A stretch of 64,000 bases of DNA from Ahaetulla prasina (taxonomy: Eukaryota; Chordata; Lepidosauria; Squamata; Colubridae), in NCBI RefSeq assembly GCF_028640845.1, contig NC_080540.1, positions 257,782,958-257,846,957 on the forward strand, read 5' to 3'. The notes beneath the pieces are model-generated. The model searched no databases, was not told the DNA's origin, and worked only from the letters and a program-made list of their open reading frames with translations. Shown here piece after piece: positions 9,790-21,355 of this stretch (the stretch's first letter is position 1; the number at the start of each line of letters is the position of its first letter). The translations under genes and the position numbers were made by a program.

Positions 9790-12228
9790 CCGAAACACAG
9801 ACCACCCTCAAGACAGACACGCACACCAACAAACTCCGAAGACTACAAGAACGCCAGAAACAAACCCCTCCACCCTCACAGCAACACATGAAACAAACAG
9901 TGCATAACATCTCAGATAGGATCCTCACCAAAGCTGAAACCGATGTCCTTTCCAAAGGATTCAACTTTGCAGTCACTCCCAAATACATCCCCACTGAGAC
10001 CATTATATGCGGAGTTGAAACCAGCCTGACCAAAATCAACCCCGATGACGCTAACAAAATCAGACTCGAAATCACCAACATCCTCTGCAGCAGCAAGCCA
10101 CCCAAAAGCAACTTACCCAAAGAGGAACAGACAGCACTACTTAACCTGAAAAAAGATACCAGCATAATAATCCTACCAGCAGACAAGGGCAACGCCACGG
10201 TGGTTATGAACACATCTGACTACCAAACCAAATTAACCAACCTACTCCAAGACCCTGCATACAAGCCCTTAAAAACAGACCCCACCACCTACCTAAAAAA
10301 AAACCACTAGATCCAAAATAAAAGCCTCCCCCATCAGCAAAGAAACCCAACAAAGAATCATTCCCAGAGAGAAATCATCCAGATGCCCTAAGCTCTCGGC
10401 CTCCCAAGATACACAAAGAAGGAACCCCACTCAGACCCATAGTCAGCTCCATAGGCTCACCTCTACAAAACCTAGCCAAATTTCTTGCCAAACAACTACA
10501 GCCCTATGCAGAATCCATCGCCTCACATGTAAAAAACTCATTCCAGTTCATAGAGATCATAAAGAAACAAAACTTACAGCCCAGCGACCTACTCGTGAGC
10601 TTTGATGTCATATCCCTCTTCACCCAAGTGCCAATCAAAGAAGCCTTGACAGCTATCCAAAACAAATATAACCCCCCCAAGCACATACTAGATCTGACCA
10701 ACCACTGCCTATCCAACACATACTTCATCTATAACGGACAAAAATACAAACAAATAGAAGGCGCACCCATGGGATCACCCCTCTCACCTGTCATTGCCAA
10801 CCTCTACATGGAACACTTTGAAACCCAAGCACTAGAAAAATCTGATCACAAACCCAAACTCTGGCTCAGATACGTAGACGACACCTTCATAATCTGGCCA
10901 CACGGGAAAGAAAAACTTGAAAACTTCCTCACACACCTCAATAGCCTACACCCCAAAATACAGTTCACCATGGAAACAGAAGTTAACAACCAACTTCCCT
11001 TCCAAGATGTCTTAGTCTACAAGAAACCCAATGGCCCCCTAGGACACACCATCTACCAGAAGAAAACACACACAAACCGCTATCTGCATGCACTCACACC
11101 ACCACCCAGCACAGATCAACTCCGTAGCCAAGACACTCATCTCTAGAACAAAATGCTTAGCTGACGAACAACACCTAAAACCGAACTACACACTCTCACA
11201 AACGTACTAACATCCAATGGATTCCAGAGAAATAAGATTACCAAACTAATCCAAAAGAACCCCCACTAAAACCCAAGACAGAGAGCAAGAAAATGGCACA
11301 GCCCTCCTCCCATATATAAAAGGCACCACAGACAGAATCAGCAAGATCCTCCACAAACATAACATCAAGACAGCATTCTGCACAAACCAAAAATATCCAC
11401 CATCCTAAGAAACCCCAAAGACAAAATTGAGTTAGAAAATCAAGGAGTATATGAAATCCCATGCACCGCCTGCCCCACCACATACATTGGACAAACCAAC
11501 AGAAGAATAAGTGCACGATTGAAGAACACAAGAACTCATTCAAAAAGAGGAACCAACTTCTTCCTGGTCCAACACTTTAAAGTCACAGGACACGATATTG
11601 ACTTTAAAAAGACCAGAACTATCGCCAAAACTGAACACTTTAACAACAGAATAATCAGAGAAGCCATCGAGATAGAAAACGCCCACACAGCATGAACAAA
11701 CGAGATGATACCTCCGCCTACCAGCCATTTGGAAACCTGCCCTTATTGACAAACGTGTCCCTAACACGAGGAATGACACCAGACCCACACTCACGAGGTC
11801 CACACAGGATGTCACCACCACATCCACCCAGAAAGCACACCCAAACCCACACTGATCAGGAAGCACGACCAAGGACCAGAAGCCAGACCACAGCTGCAAC
11901 ATTAGCCACTTCAAACCCTCCAATCCATACATGCAGCAGACTGACACCCACTACGAAGATGTAGCACGACCACGAACACGAAGCCAAACAGCAGCAGTGC
12001 AGCTCACCAGCTCAAATCCCCTGCAGCACAGATTAGACTGAGCACAACCAAGCCCCCACCAACACAGGACACACCCCAGCCAATCAGAGCACAAAAACCC
12101 CATCCAATCAGAGCACAGCCAAGCTCCCACCCAATCAGTTCAAACCCCACTAGCAGTTAAAAGGAAGAAACAGCTGCGATCACACATTGCTCCCAGAAGC
12201 ACGGTTGAAGCCTGAAGATGACGAATGA
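9790..12228 (+). pseudogene. PLE RT + GIY-YIG ORF, inverted copy, 5'-truncated
   Basis: The plus-strand pieces are the region with ILPADKGNATVVMN (9888-10310), motif A SFDVISLFTQVP through motif B and YVDDTF (10595-11146), the GIY-YIG domain near 11440-11530 (GVYEIPCTACPTTYIGQTNR), and the tail ending in a TGA at 12226-12228 inside the hammerhead. The N-terminal block is missing because of the truncation at the inversion point. Frames break at about 10305, 10400, 11090 and 11390, again mostly where an A or C run is shorter or longer than in unit 2. Confidence 0.85.
12080..12135 (+). promoter_or_regulatory. triple CCAAT-box cluster, inverted copy
   Basis: CCAAT starts at 12080, 12104 and 12131, here on the plus strand. 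Spacing is 24 and 27 bp, similar to the minus-strand units. Confidence 0.42.
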
Positions 12229-12248
12229 GACTTCACGAAACGTCGCCA
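12212..12248 (+). ncRNA. hammerhead-like motif, inverted PLE copy
   Basis: The plus strand reads CTGAAGA, GACGAA, TGAGAC, a shortened second arm, then intact GAAAC followed directly by GTC. The conserved boxes are all present, but stem II is damaged. The ORF stop TGA at 12226-12228 lies in the loop. Confidence 0.5.
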
Positions 12249-12323
12249 AGACACTTCCAATTTTACACGGAGAAAACCCAACAACCAAAGACCTATATAC
12301 AAACACCCGTGAAAACCTCAGAA

Positions 12324-12333
<10 letters not shown>

Positions 12334-12416
<83 letters not shown>
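12334..12416. repeat. (TA)n microsatellite, right flank of PLE array
   Basis: About 85 bp of pure TA following the plus-strand PLE copy. With the tract at 3143-3275 it brackets the whole array. Confidence 0.93.
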
Positions 12417-12418
<2 letters not shown>

Positions 12419-12510
12419 TTATATATTATATAGTTACTTTCATACTTATGCTTATATATACTGTTGTGACAAAATAAATAAATAAAAATAAATAAAATAA
12501 AAAATAAATA
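12417..12510 (+). mobile_element. 3' tail of the interrupted CR1/Rex1-like LINE
   Basis: After the TA tract comes TGCTTATATA again, then an AT-rich stretch and an AATA-rich tail (AAATAAATAAATAAA). The left flank at 3121-3150 and this segment at 12428-12460 share a diverged direct repeat around CTTATGCTTATATATA. The simplest reading is that this is the 3' end of the LINE at 2385-3137, split by the PLE block. Confidence 0.55.
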
Positions 12511-12844
12511 TTAAGCAAAGGTGAAGTAATCAGATTAACTGTACTTAATCAACATAAATTTGATTTTATTCATTATTGACACTATCTATTTTTAGTAATG
12601 TGGCCCCAAAATGCCACTGAAGGGCCAAGAATCATCTATGATCTGAAAGAAACTACATCCCTGATTCTTAACACAGCCTTTAAGTATTTTTCCTATAAAA
12701 ATTCATTTGCAGTTCAGGTCTTTGGTGTGCATTCAGGTCTATGCTGTAAGAGAATCATTGACTTTTGCAAAACATACTGTAATTCATAGTTTCCTAACCT
12801 TTCTGTCTTTGTGGATCAGCTGGGAAAGGGAGAGGAGATGGTTT
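12511..12844. other. unannotated stretch
   Basis: AT-rich sequence with small open frames that I do not recognise and that have no splice-site context. Nothing supportable. Confidence 0.6.
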
Positions 12845-13031
12845 CACATGAGCAGCAGCCAAGTACACACACGCAGCTCCATTTGCGCGAGAGACAGAGT
12901 GTGCGCACCTGAACTTGCCACTACTTGTGCAAGTGGGATGCACAACTACACTCACCTGCCACTTCTGCAGTCTGGTTCCAAAGGGCTCAAGGCCCAGTAG
13001 TGGACTGCAACCTTGGGGTTGGGGACCCCTG
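12845..13031. mobile_element. hAT-like MITE fragment (right end)
   Basis: A GC-rich island in AT-rich surroundings ending in GGTTGGGGACCCCTG. Its complement starts CAGGGGTCCCC, a typical hAT-type terminal inverted repeat. The left terminus was not found, so only the right end is supported. Confidence 0.45.
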
Positions 13032-16000
13032 ATTTAACCACTCCCATTTTAAGAAAAAGTAAGAGAGAATTTCCCCATCTTTCATGTCTTGAAGAGCTGT
13101 TGGAACAAACCCTGAAAAATCTCAGCACTGAGTTCTCTAAGATGGCATCACAAAACTCAAAATAGTGGCTGCGATTGCAAGACTGGAATCCCACTACATT
13201 TTGCATGCCTTATGATTCAAAGATTTAGGCGAGTTTGAATCTCTCTGATTATGTGATTATTACTGCCATATTGATTTCCCCACCATTGCCTTTGCCTCAT
13301 TAAAGCCAGCCTGTTCCTCTACTAACTCTGGGTCAAAATCTGAACTTTTGTTTTCTTTTAAAAATATATCCTTATTTATTAAGCATACTGCAATTTTATC
13401 AGTCACTCTATTTAATTTACATCATTAATTTACGTTATAATTCTGATACTCGGGAAAGTTACCTCTACCAAAAATCTTTTGAGAGACATACAGACAGACA
13501 GATGGGTCTTATCTTTTAGAATATAAAATAGCATTAATTGATTATTGCAAAGGCACCTTAAAAATTATATGAGTAAATCCATTACTCAGAATTCATTGAC
13601 AATTCAAAGTTCCGCATGGATATGGCGAATTTAATACACTAGCCCATATTTGATAATAATAGTATGCTGAAGTAATCTCTTTTTATAATTTATATTCTGT
13701 AAGATAATTTTATTGACAAATTTCACTAGTTCTTTGAAGGCATTGCTGTGCTGTAGATTAATTCTTTTTTTCAGCTTTCAGAGTCTAACTTCCTTTCCCC
13801 TCCTTGTGTTACGAGTATTCTTTGCAAAATTGCACAATATTTTCATTTTGTTTCTAATAGCTTTTTGCTGACCATTATTATATAATTCTGGGTCTGTTAT
13901 TGATAAAAATAATTGAGGTAGTCAGTGTACTGCGCCGTTCGTGATTAACTGTGAGAATTAAAACTGCAATTGAAAGGTGAAATTAAAATGATTACTTTTT
14001 TATAGCTAGATTTCAGTGCCAGGTAGGTTAATTGCAAAGTAATTCCAATTTTGTAGCTTTGAGACATGTGCTTAATTTGATAGGAAAGTTTTCAAGTTCA
14101 TGAAATGACAACAAATATCTTAGCCTAAAATTCATTGCACTCATACTTCCTTGAAATTAGGTATCAATGGGAGAAGCCTATTATTTGCATATAGCATTTC
14201 ACAGTTTGCCAGGAGCTCAAGTTGATTATGTTTTATATGGGATATGTTCTAATCTTAACCCAACCATTGATAGCTTAATTGTTGTATATCTGTGAACCAC
14301 TTAGAGTTCTTGAGGAATGCAGAAGGATATAAATGCACTAAATAAAGAAATGGCAGAAATACAGCTTAGACAAGGGAAATGTTCATAGAGCTGTTTCTCC
14401 CAGTGCGTTTACATATCTAACCCCACTCTGTACATTTAGCATATCAATCAAAATAAACAGATAGAATCCATGGATGAATATACTTAAGCTTTGTATCAAA
14501 GTTTCTTCATACCTTTTTATATATTTTTCCCGGATTCCCTTTGAAATGTGTAAACCTTATGGAATCTTTGACATAAGCAGTTCATTAATACAACAATAAT
14601 AGAATGAATAAGTTGAAATATATGGTATGATAGAATGGATAGAATGGAGAGGTTGTATGGAATAGGATTGTGAGAGGAAAACATGATAGTTAGAAATAGT
14701 ACTTTAATAGGTAGGAAGCAATTGGTCCATTCATCTGATAAGAACCTGGATGTGTAGAGCTGGGAATTATTTAATTATTCATAAAATTTTTATTAAGTTT
14801 TTATTAAATTTATATTTGTTTATTAAATTTTTATTTTATGGGACTGTTCCTATTTCCTTTCACACTTGACTTGTAATGTACAGAATAGACATTCTTGTTC
14901 TTTTTTTCACCTTAAAAAAGAGTTTTTCATTGCATCTTTTTTGCTCAGTGGCATGTAGGTAATTCCAGGCCCTTTGCTTCCTATATATTCAAAACTCTGG
15001 GGGGGAAATGGGGCCAATTTTTGTGGCAGCCACAAAAAGAGTGCTGATGTGGTTAGGAACAATCTCCACAGCCTATCATATAGATTTCTGTTTATTAAAC
15101 AAGAATAGTTTAGTTTTGTTTGTCTACTTCTAAAATGGTTAAACATCTGCTTCTACCTTCAAAAAAAAAAAGGAAAAAAGAAGGATGTTTATTTGATTTT
15201 TCCATCAATGCTGATACTACTCATTCTTATTGACTTGAAATTGGACAAAGGATATCCTGTTTTCTCCTATGTTAAGTATATATATTTCCAGCAATAATTT
15301 GTGAAGGACAATAGCATTGAATAACTCAACTTCCTATCAAATGCTGCTCATGGCTTACTTGAAAACAGTCAGGAAGGCTTTTTATTATTTTCTTTCCGGG
15401 TAGATTTTTTAAAATAGTTTTGTAAGACTTCAATTTACAGCTGTACAGTCCAAATTATTCACTTGAGAAGATTGGGTCATCCTATTTTAATATATGTTTT
15501 TACAAGTTATGGACAATTATAAAGAAATTGGGCTATGTCTTAAGAGAAAAATAGAAGATGGCTATGGGAATATGAGTTTGGAGAAACATGAAATCCTTTA
15601 GTTTGTGACCCTCCGTTCTTTCTGTATTAGGTTGAATATGAGCAATCGCTTAACAGAATATCCCTTAAGCTCTCAGATCAGAGAGACACAAATGTTACAT
15701 TATTCAGGTACAGAGTTTTGTATATAGGGAGAAAAATACATTGATATGATTTTATCTCAAATACGTTCACAAAACCAACATTGTTTTCCTCTCAGATTTT
15801 ATCATGCAGTCTTCTGAAAAACACATTGATATACAAGACTCATTATATTATGGGAATCTGCAGACAAAACGCTGCATCTGGGTATGAAAACATAATATAT
15901 AAGGTATTTTACAGTAGGAAACAATTATTTGCAAAAAATAATTTTAAAAAGTTTATATAAACTTTTTATTGACAGATGCAGCAATTAGACAGCATTGGAA

Positions 16001-17213
16001 AAGAAACTATACAAAGTCAAGCTTGACTAAATCCTCCAGTCTCCTCATGCCTTGTTGTCATGCAGATCAATCCCTTTGTAGAAGTCTAAGCCCAGGGGAT
16101 TCTTTCTAAAGTAGTCTTAACAAAAGCACAGTTTGTACTTTTATGATTACAGTGCAAATATTGAAACATTGATCTAATGGGTTGATTAGAAATGAAGAAA
16201 AACTTAAATGTTTCTTTCCTCATTTAACAGCTTCAAAAACTGGTGAAAAGATGGGATGTGGATTGACCTGGATGAATAAATTACTTTTAGACCTGAGCTT
16301 GCCTTCAAAATCAAATCTAAGATATAAACCCAATATGGTTTAAATAAACCCAGATTAAGATTCAAATACATACTGAAAATCATTTATCAAAGTAGCTAGT
16401 ATACAAAAGCCACTCCTTTTTCAAGAAGAACTGGCCAATTTGTTTTGTAAGATTCAATATCTGTCTGGCATAATAATTCAAAACTTGACGATCATGTGAA
16501 ATTTGATTAACCAGCAGAACAAATGGGATTCTTATAATGGCTTTTTTGGGAAAAATGTGTTAGTTTTTGATAGTAGATAAGATTAAAAGACAATCAGAAG
16601 AACGAGGGGCTTGTTTCAACATTTATACTTCTGCTGCTTGTAAGAAATTCTATAAGAGTTAAAAGGACAATAGGCATGATATTGAATATCATAGTGAAAA
16701 GTCAATAGTGAAAAAAGCAACTGCCTCTAAAGCTCTGACATCAGAATTTGCTTATTCCTTGATATTTTTAAAAGTTAATTTATTGTTTCTCCTTTCTGCT
16801 TTTCTGCTAATTATGATAATATCAGGGATGAGAACGCACAAATGTCAGCATCGCAATATGTGAGTTTGCTCCTGCATATCTTTAGAAATTAAAGGAATAA
16901 TTGCCAATTAATTTGCAGTAGATATTAACCCAGCTTATAGAATTACAAATACAGTGCCATAATTGTAGATATATATAAGATCATTGGAAGGACCATAGTT
17001 TTCAACAGCAAGTGTAAAGTGGCAATAGATTTCTCCATATTTTTCCTTACCTTTTGGAAATTTCATATCAGCCTTTACATAACTAATGTTGGTTACTAAA
17101 TAAGTCACCTTCAATCTCTTTATTTCTTCAAGGTATAGTGGCTATTGCCACTGATTTTGTTGGGGATCAGGCTGTGAGGCTGAGTAATAAGAGTGGTAAT
17201 ACTTGGCATCCTA
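13032..17213. other. unannotated AT-rich intronic stretch with an L2 3'-end scrap
   Basis: No exon was recognised. One small fragment near 14285-14350 (AACCACTTAGAGTTCTTGAGG followed by GATATAAATGCA and an AAATAAA tail) resembles the 3' terminus of an L2-type LINE. The rest shows only A/T runs. Confidence 0.5.
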
Positions 17214-17224
17214 TAGGGAGGTCT

Positions 17225-17588
17225 AGGGGGACGTGGTGGCTCAGGGGCTAGGACGTTGTGCTTGTCGATCGAAAGGTCGGCAGCTCAGCGGTTCAAATCC
17301 TTAGTGCTGCCGTGTAACAGGGTGAGCTCCCGTTACTTGTCCCAGCTTCTACCAACCTAGCAGTTTCGAAAGCACGTAAAAATGCAAGTAGAAAAAATAG
17401 GGACCACCTTGGTGGGAAGGTAACAGTGTTCCGTGCGCCTTTGGCATTGAGTCATGCCGGCCACATGACCACGGAGACGTCTTTGGACAGTGCTGGCTCT
17501 TCGGCTTTGAAAACAGAGATGAGCACCGCCCCCTAAAGTCAGCAACGACTAGCACGTATGTGTGAGGGGAACCTTTACCTTTACCTTT
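17225..17588 (+). mobile_element. tRNA-derived SINE (snake type), copy 1
   Basis: The head resembles a tRNA: an A-box-like GTGGCTCAGGGGCTAGG near 17234 and a B-box GGTTCAAATCC at 17290-17300. The body contains the CATGACCACGGAGACG and CTTTGAAAACAGAGATGAGC blocks shared with the copies at 18242 and 27991. It ends in an ACCTTT repeat. A perfect 11-bp target-site duplication, TAGGGAGGTCT, lies at 17214-17224 and 17589-17599, which fixes both ends. Confidence 0.9.
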
Positions 17589-17599
17589 TAGGGAGGTCT

Positions 17600-18229
17600 G
17601 CAGTTTACATTTTGGTTTTGGTTTTTAGTGATCTCAAAAGTTTGTTTTCTAAATTACAAAATAAGGAACATTTCAAAAAGGTTTTCTATCTTCCAGAAAA
17701 GGGGGTGGGGACAGAATTATCTATGAAAATAACATAAAAATGGAGTCTGGATGTTTAATTGCAAGTTGAGAATGAATTCAGATATCAGAATCTACATTTT
17801 CTAAACAGAACTTTTACAATGAGCACAAGCATGCTCACAATTTACTGCCTTTGTCAGTTAGTAGAAAATCTTGTCAACCCACACAACCCACCCAAATCTT
17901 GCCAACCTACAAAATTTGGAAGTTCTTGCTTCAAGTCTAATTGGAGAAGTTCAAATGGCAACAGTGATCAAAAAGTACTGTCTTGCAATTTAGGTTATGT
18001 GTCAGTGTCAGAAGAAACATTCTACTATTTTTGCTACAGTGACATCTAGATTAGCTTTCTACAGTGTACTCTGTATGAAACTTTTCAACTGTAGAAAGGA
18101 CCATTAGATAGATAGGTAGACCATTGACCATTAGAGCATAATTTATTTTGTAGGCCCTAATGAAGAAAAGAGAATAACAGTGCAAAAAGTTTGCATCATT
18201 ATCTGCATTCCCACAATGAGTACAGTTAC
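17600..18229. other. unannotated stretch between two SINEs
   Basis: AT-rich. It contains an open frame at 17759-18049 (96 codons) without recognisable protein features. It separates two oppositely oriented copies of the same SINE. Confidence 0.55.
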
Positions 18230-18241
18230 TACATTATCATA

Positions 18242-18603
18242 AGGTAAAGTTAAAGGTTCCCCTCGCACATATGTGCTAGTCGTTCCCAACTCTAGGGGGT
18301 GGTGCTCATCTCCGTTTCAAAGCCGAAGAGCCAGCCCTGTCCGAAGACATCTCCGTGGTCATGTGGCCGGCATAACTCAACGCCAAAGGTGCATGGAACA
18401 CTGTTACCTTCCCACCAAGGTGGTCCCTATTTTTTTCTACTTGCATTTTTACGTGCTTTCGAAACTGCTAGTTTGGCAGAAGCTGGGACAAGTAATGGGA
18501 GCTCACCCCGTTACACCGCAGCACTAGGGATTCGAACCGCTGAGCTGCTGACCTTTCGATTGACAAGCTCAACATCCTAGCCTCTGAGACACCGCGTCCC
18601 CTT
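18242..18603 (-). mobile_element. tRNA-derived SINE (snake type), copy 2
   Basis: The same family as 17225-17588 in the opposite orientation: the AAAGGTTCCCCTCG tail is at the left and the tRNA-like head at the right. A perfect 12-bp target-site duplication, TACATTATCATA, flanks it at 18230-18241 and 18604-18615. Confidence 0.92.
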
Positions 18604-18615
18604 TACATTATCATA

Positions 18616-21063
18616 CTTCCATTCATGTCTACCTCTCGTGGAAAGTAAGTTTTTTATATGAGCTTATGTATCCAAATAAGATTTAGGGTAATTAAAAAGT
18701 TTTTCTGAATAAGCTTCAGTTTATCAGTGACCTTGATGAAACTACTGACATATGTTGCTTTGGATGACTAGAGTTTGAAAGTAATTGAAAATAGAAATAG
18801 GAAAGCACCTACCCATAACACATTGAAAAGTGTACTAGTAAGGACAAATAGGAGACTCAACTACAGCAACATAAAGTCACAAATAGAAATCATAAGTGTA
18901 TCTAAATGTTTTTGTACTATCTGGAGAAGAAACTATGGTAATGTCTATACAATTCCCCAGCTTGATCTACCAGCTGAAATGAAATGCTTGTAACCCTGTA
19001 AAAACAGTTGGAGTCAGTTCCCTGATCATTCACATATGCATTGCTATTTCCTTGGAAACTGCTGATATAAAGGATTTTAGCCTTATACAAAGCTTTGCAA
19101 ATATTGCTAGGCTGTTCTGCCCATTGCCAATTCCTCTGCTTAAGTGCTTTGCTCTCACAGGAATGAATACCTCCTTTGATTGTTTAGAGGATTACTTACT
19201 ATTTTAATGTACTGCAGATCTGTTGTTGGCAAATGCATGAAGGCCCTTGTGGGAGATGTAATAGTAAAATCAATATGTTTATATCTGATGATTTAACCTG
19301 ATAAAAATCTAAGCATGTGTAATAGATATTTGAAATGATAGGTTTTATTACACTGATTAAAGAAAAGCGGGTCAGGATTTAGTGACATGATAAATTAAAA
19401 TTCAGTATATCAGTCTATGAAGTATGACTAGTGAGACCACTACTTTACAATTATACTGAAAAAAATTCATTGCTCCACAATTATATTGAAGACATTTATT
19501 TTTCCATGTCATATCCCGGGTGTATACCAGAATTCTAAATATTCACAGGCCTTCCATTATTACACTCTGTAACCTACAGTGGAAAGATCTAAATTTAGTC
19601 AGTTTCAAACACTAAAATTCCCCATAACAGTGGTGCAGAAATGACAAAACAAAATTGTAGCATCACATAAAAACTGTCCCCTTTTGTACTTGTCTCATGA
19701 CATTACATGGAAATATGTAAGAGAGAGAAGTTGCATCATGATGTACATTTTGTTGGTTATTGTTCTTGCAAACCCTACCTATGATCTGTCACTCATTTTC
19801 TTCTGTAATTTGTAATTCAGTAAGTATAGCATGCTTTCAGATTACATATTAGTAGGGATGAAACTCAGCTCTTACAATGCTGTTTCCTAGATCCCATAAT
19901 ATGATAAATTATTATGCCTGCATGAATTATTGTGCATATATTAACAATTATAGCAGAATTAATACCCAACAACTTGCAATGTGTTTTACATGATTGATAT
20001 GTTCATTTTATTTCTTGTTCATGAATGATAAATTCACAAGAGTCCCAATTAACAAGCAGTGTGCATTACTTAAAACTATATTTCGCACTTTTTTCTTAAA
20101 TATATAGTTGTAAAAGAAAACAATGCAGCTAAGCAGCATGATAAAATTAGAGCCACCTTGCTCAACTAGAAGAAAATGGACAATACAGCTCTGCTACTTC
20201 TGAACTATAAAAAGTTGGAATCCTATCTAACACAGTGCCAGCCTAAACTCTCTGAATTATAACCTAGTTTTCTAATTGCAAAGAGATCAGTTAGTTCTAT
20301 GATTTACCACTGCATTTAAATCTTAAAATGATACATCTGCGGGTTATTTTGTCCATATGACTTTTTGCTCTTATTGTTTGTTACTTTCTAGAGCAATACT
20401 GACCCTATGTTGGAGGATCTAAGATTTGAATATGGACTTCCTCAAATGAAGATGCCATCTTGTTATCTTCATAATACATTCATTGATATTATATTGGGAT
20501 AGCCTTTACATATGCAAATTCCGTGTGCAAACAGGACAGTTCAAGACATTGATCTTTTCCCAAGTGCTTTCAGCAACTAGCTTGAAAGAAGTGTGGGTTG
20601 TGTTTGTGCACTAATGCTCAACATCACAATTCACACAGTGCATACTTCCAAAGGATACTAGTACCCCAAACTATTAGTTTTATGATCAAACTCTAGTGTA
20701 ACCCAGTAAATTATAGCACTGGCACCCTGAAGCATGGTACAGCTTATATCTTTTAATATCAACCACTATAATTTAAATTGGTAGCTCAAACCAGCCCAAA
20801 AGCTCCTGGTACATTTATGTACTTCACAGTCATAATTTGGCACCATTTACAGTCTCTAAGCTTAGATGTGCTGCAGTAGCAATATGTATTGATTGAAGAG
20901 TAGCAACAGAACAAAGCTATGCAGTTTGCTTTGGCTTACTTTTCAATAATCTGCTTGATCAATAGGGCACATTTATTTTTGTTCACAAAACTTAATGATC
21001 ACATTGTACCTGTGAAATGTGAACTCTCAGCAGCTTTTGGTTGCCTCAAAACAAAAATAAAAA
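18616..21063. other. unannotated AT-rich intronic stretch
   Basis: I recognise no repeat family or exon here. A 72-codon open frame at 18775-18993 shows no protein-like pattern. Confidence 0.55.
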
Positions 21064-21071
21064 CAAAAGAC

Positions 21072-21347
21072 CAGGGGTCAAATTGATTTACCTTCCATAT
21101 CGGCTCGGAAGTCCACATGCGCACATGTGCGCGACATGCGCGTTCAGGCCTTCTGCGCATGTGCCAAAACCTGCGCATGCGCAGAAGGTAAAAAACACAC
21201 TACTTCCTGGTTAAAACCAGGAACTAATAACACCCAGGCACTGGGTGTCGGCGAAGGTTCGGCGATCGCTACTGGATCGCCGAACCACCGGCCACAATCG
21301 CTACTGGATCGTGAGATCCAGTCAGAACTGGGAGCATTTCACCCCTG
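21072..21347. mobile_element. hAT-type MITE with perfect 8-bp target duplication
   Basis: A 276-bp GC-rich block starting CAGGGGTCAAAT and ending ATTTCACCCCTG, an imperfect terminal inverted repeat with the CAGGG start typical of hAT elements. The 8-bp CAAAAGAC occurs immediately before (21064-21071) and after (21348-21355). It encodes no transposase and is related, in inverted orientation, to the copy at 53948-54190. It contains several GCGCATG motifs. Confidence 0.88.
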
Positions 21348-21355
21348 CAAAAGAC

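Larger units (their letters stand above)
9778..12333 (+). mobile_element. Penelope-like element, inverted partial copy
   Basis: From 9778 the same element continues on the plus strand. It starts inside the N-terminal coding part (sequence matching the complement of about 5790 in unit 1) and runs through RT, GIY-YIG, tail, CCAAT boxes and hammerhead. It goes about 45 bp past the AGACCTATA point where the minus-strand array ends, then passes into a TA tract. It lacks the first part of the ORF. With partial unit 3 it forms a foldback: roughly 730-bp arms separated by about 1.8 kb. Confidence 0.9.

Noticed and set aside
17234..17300. Possible tRNA gene
   Set aside because: A- and B-boxes are present, but the sequence continues into a SINE body with target duplications and has no foldable tRNA acceptor end.
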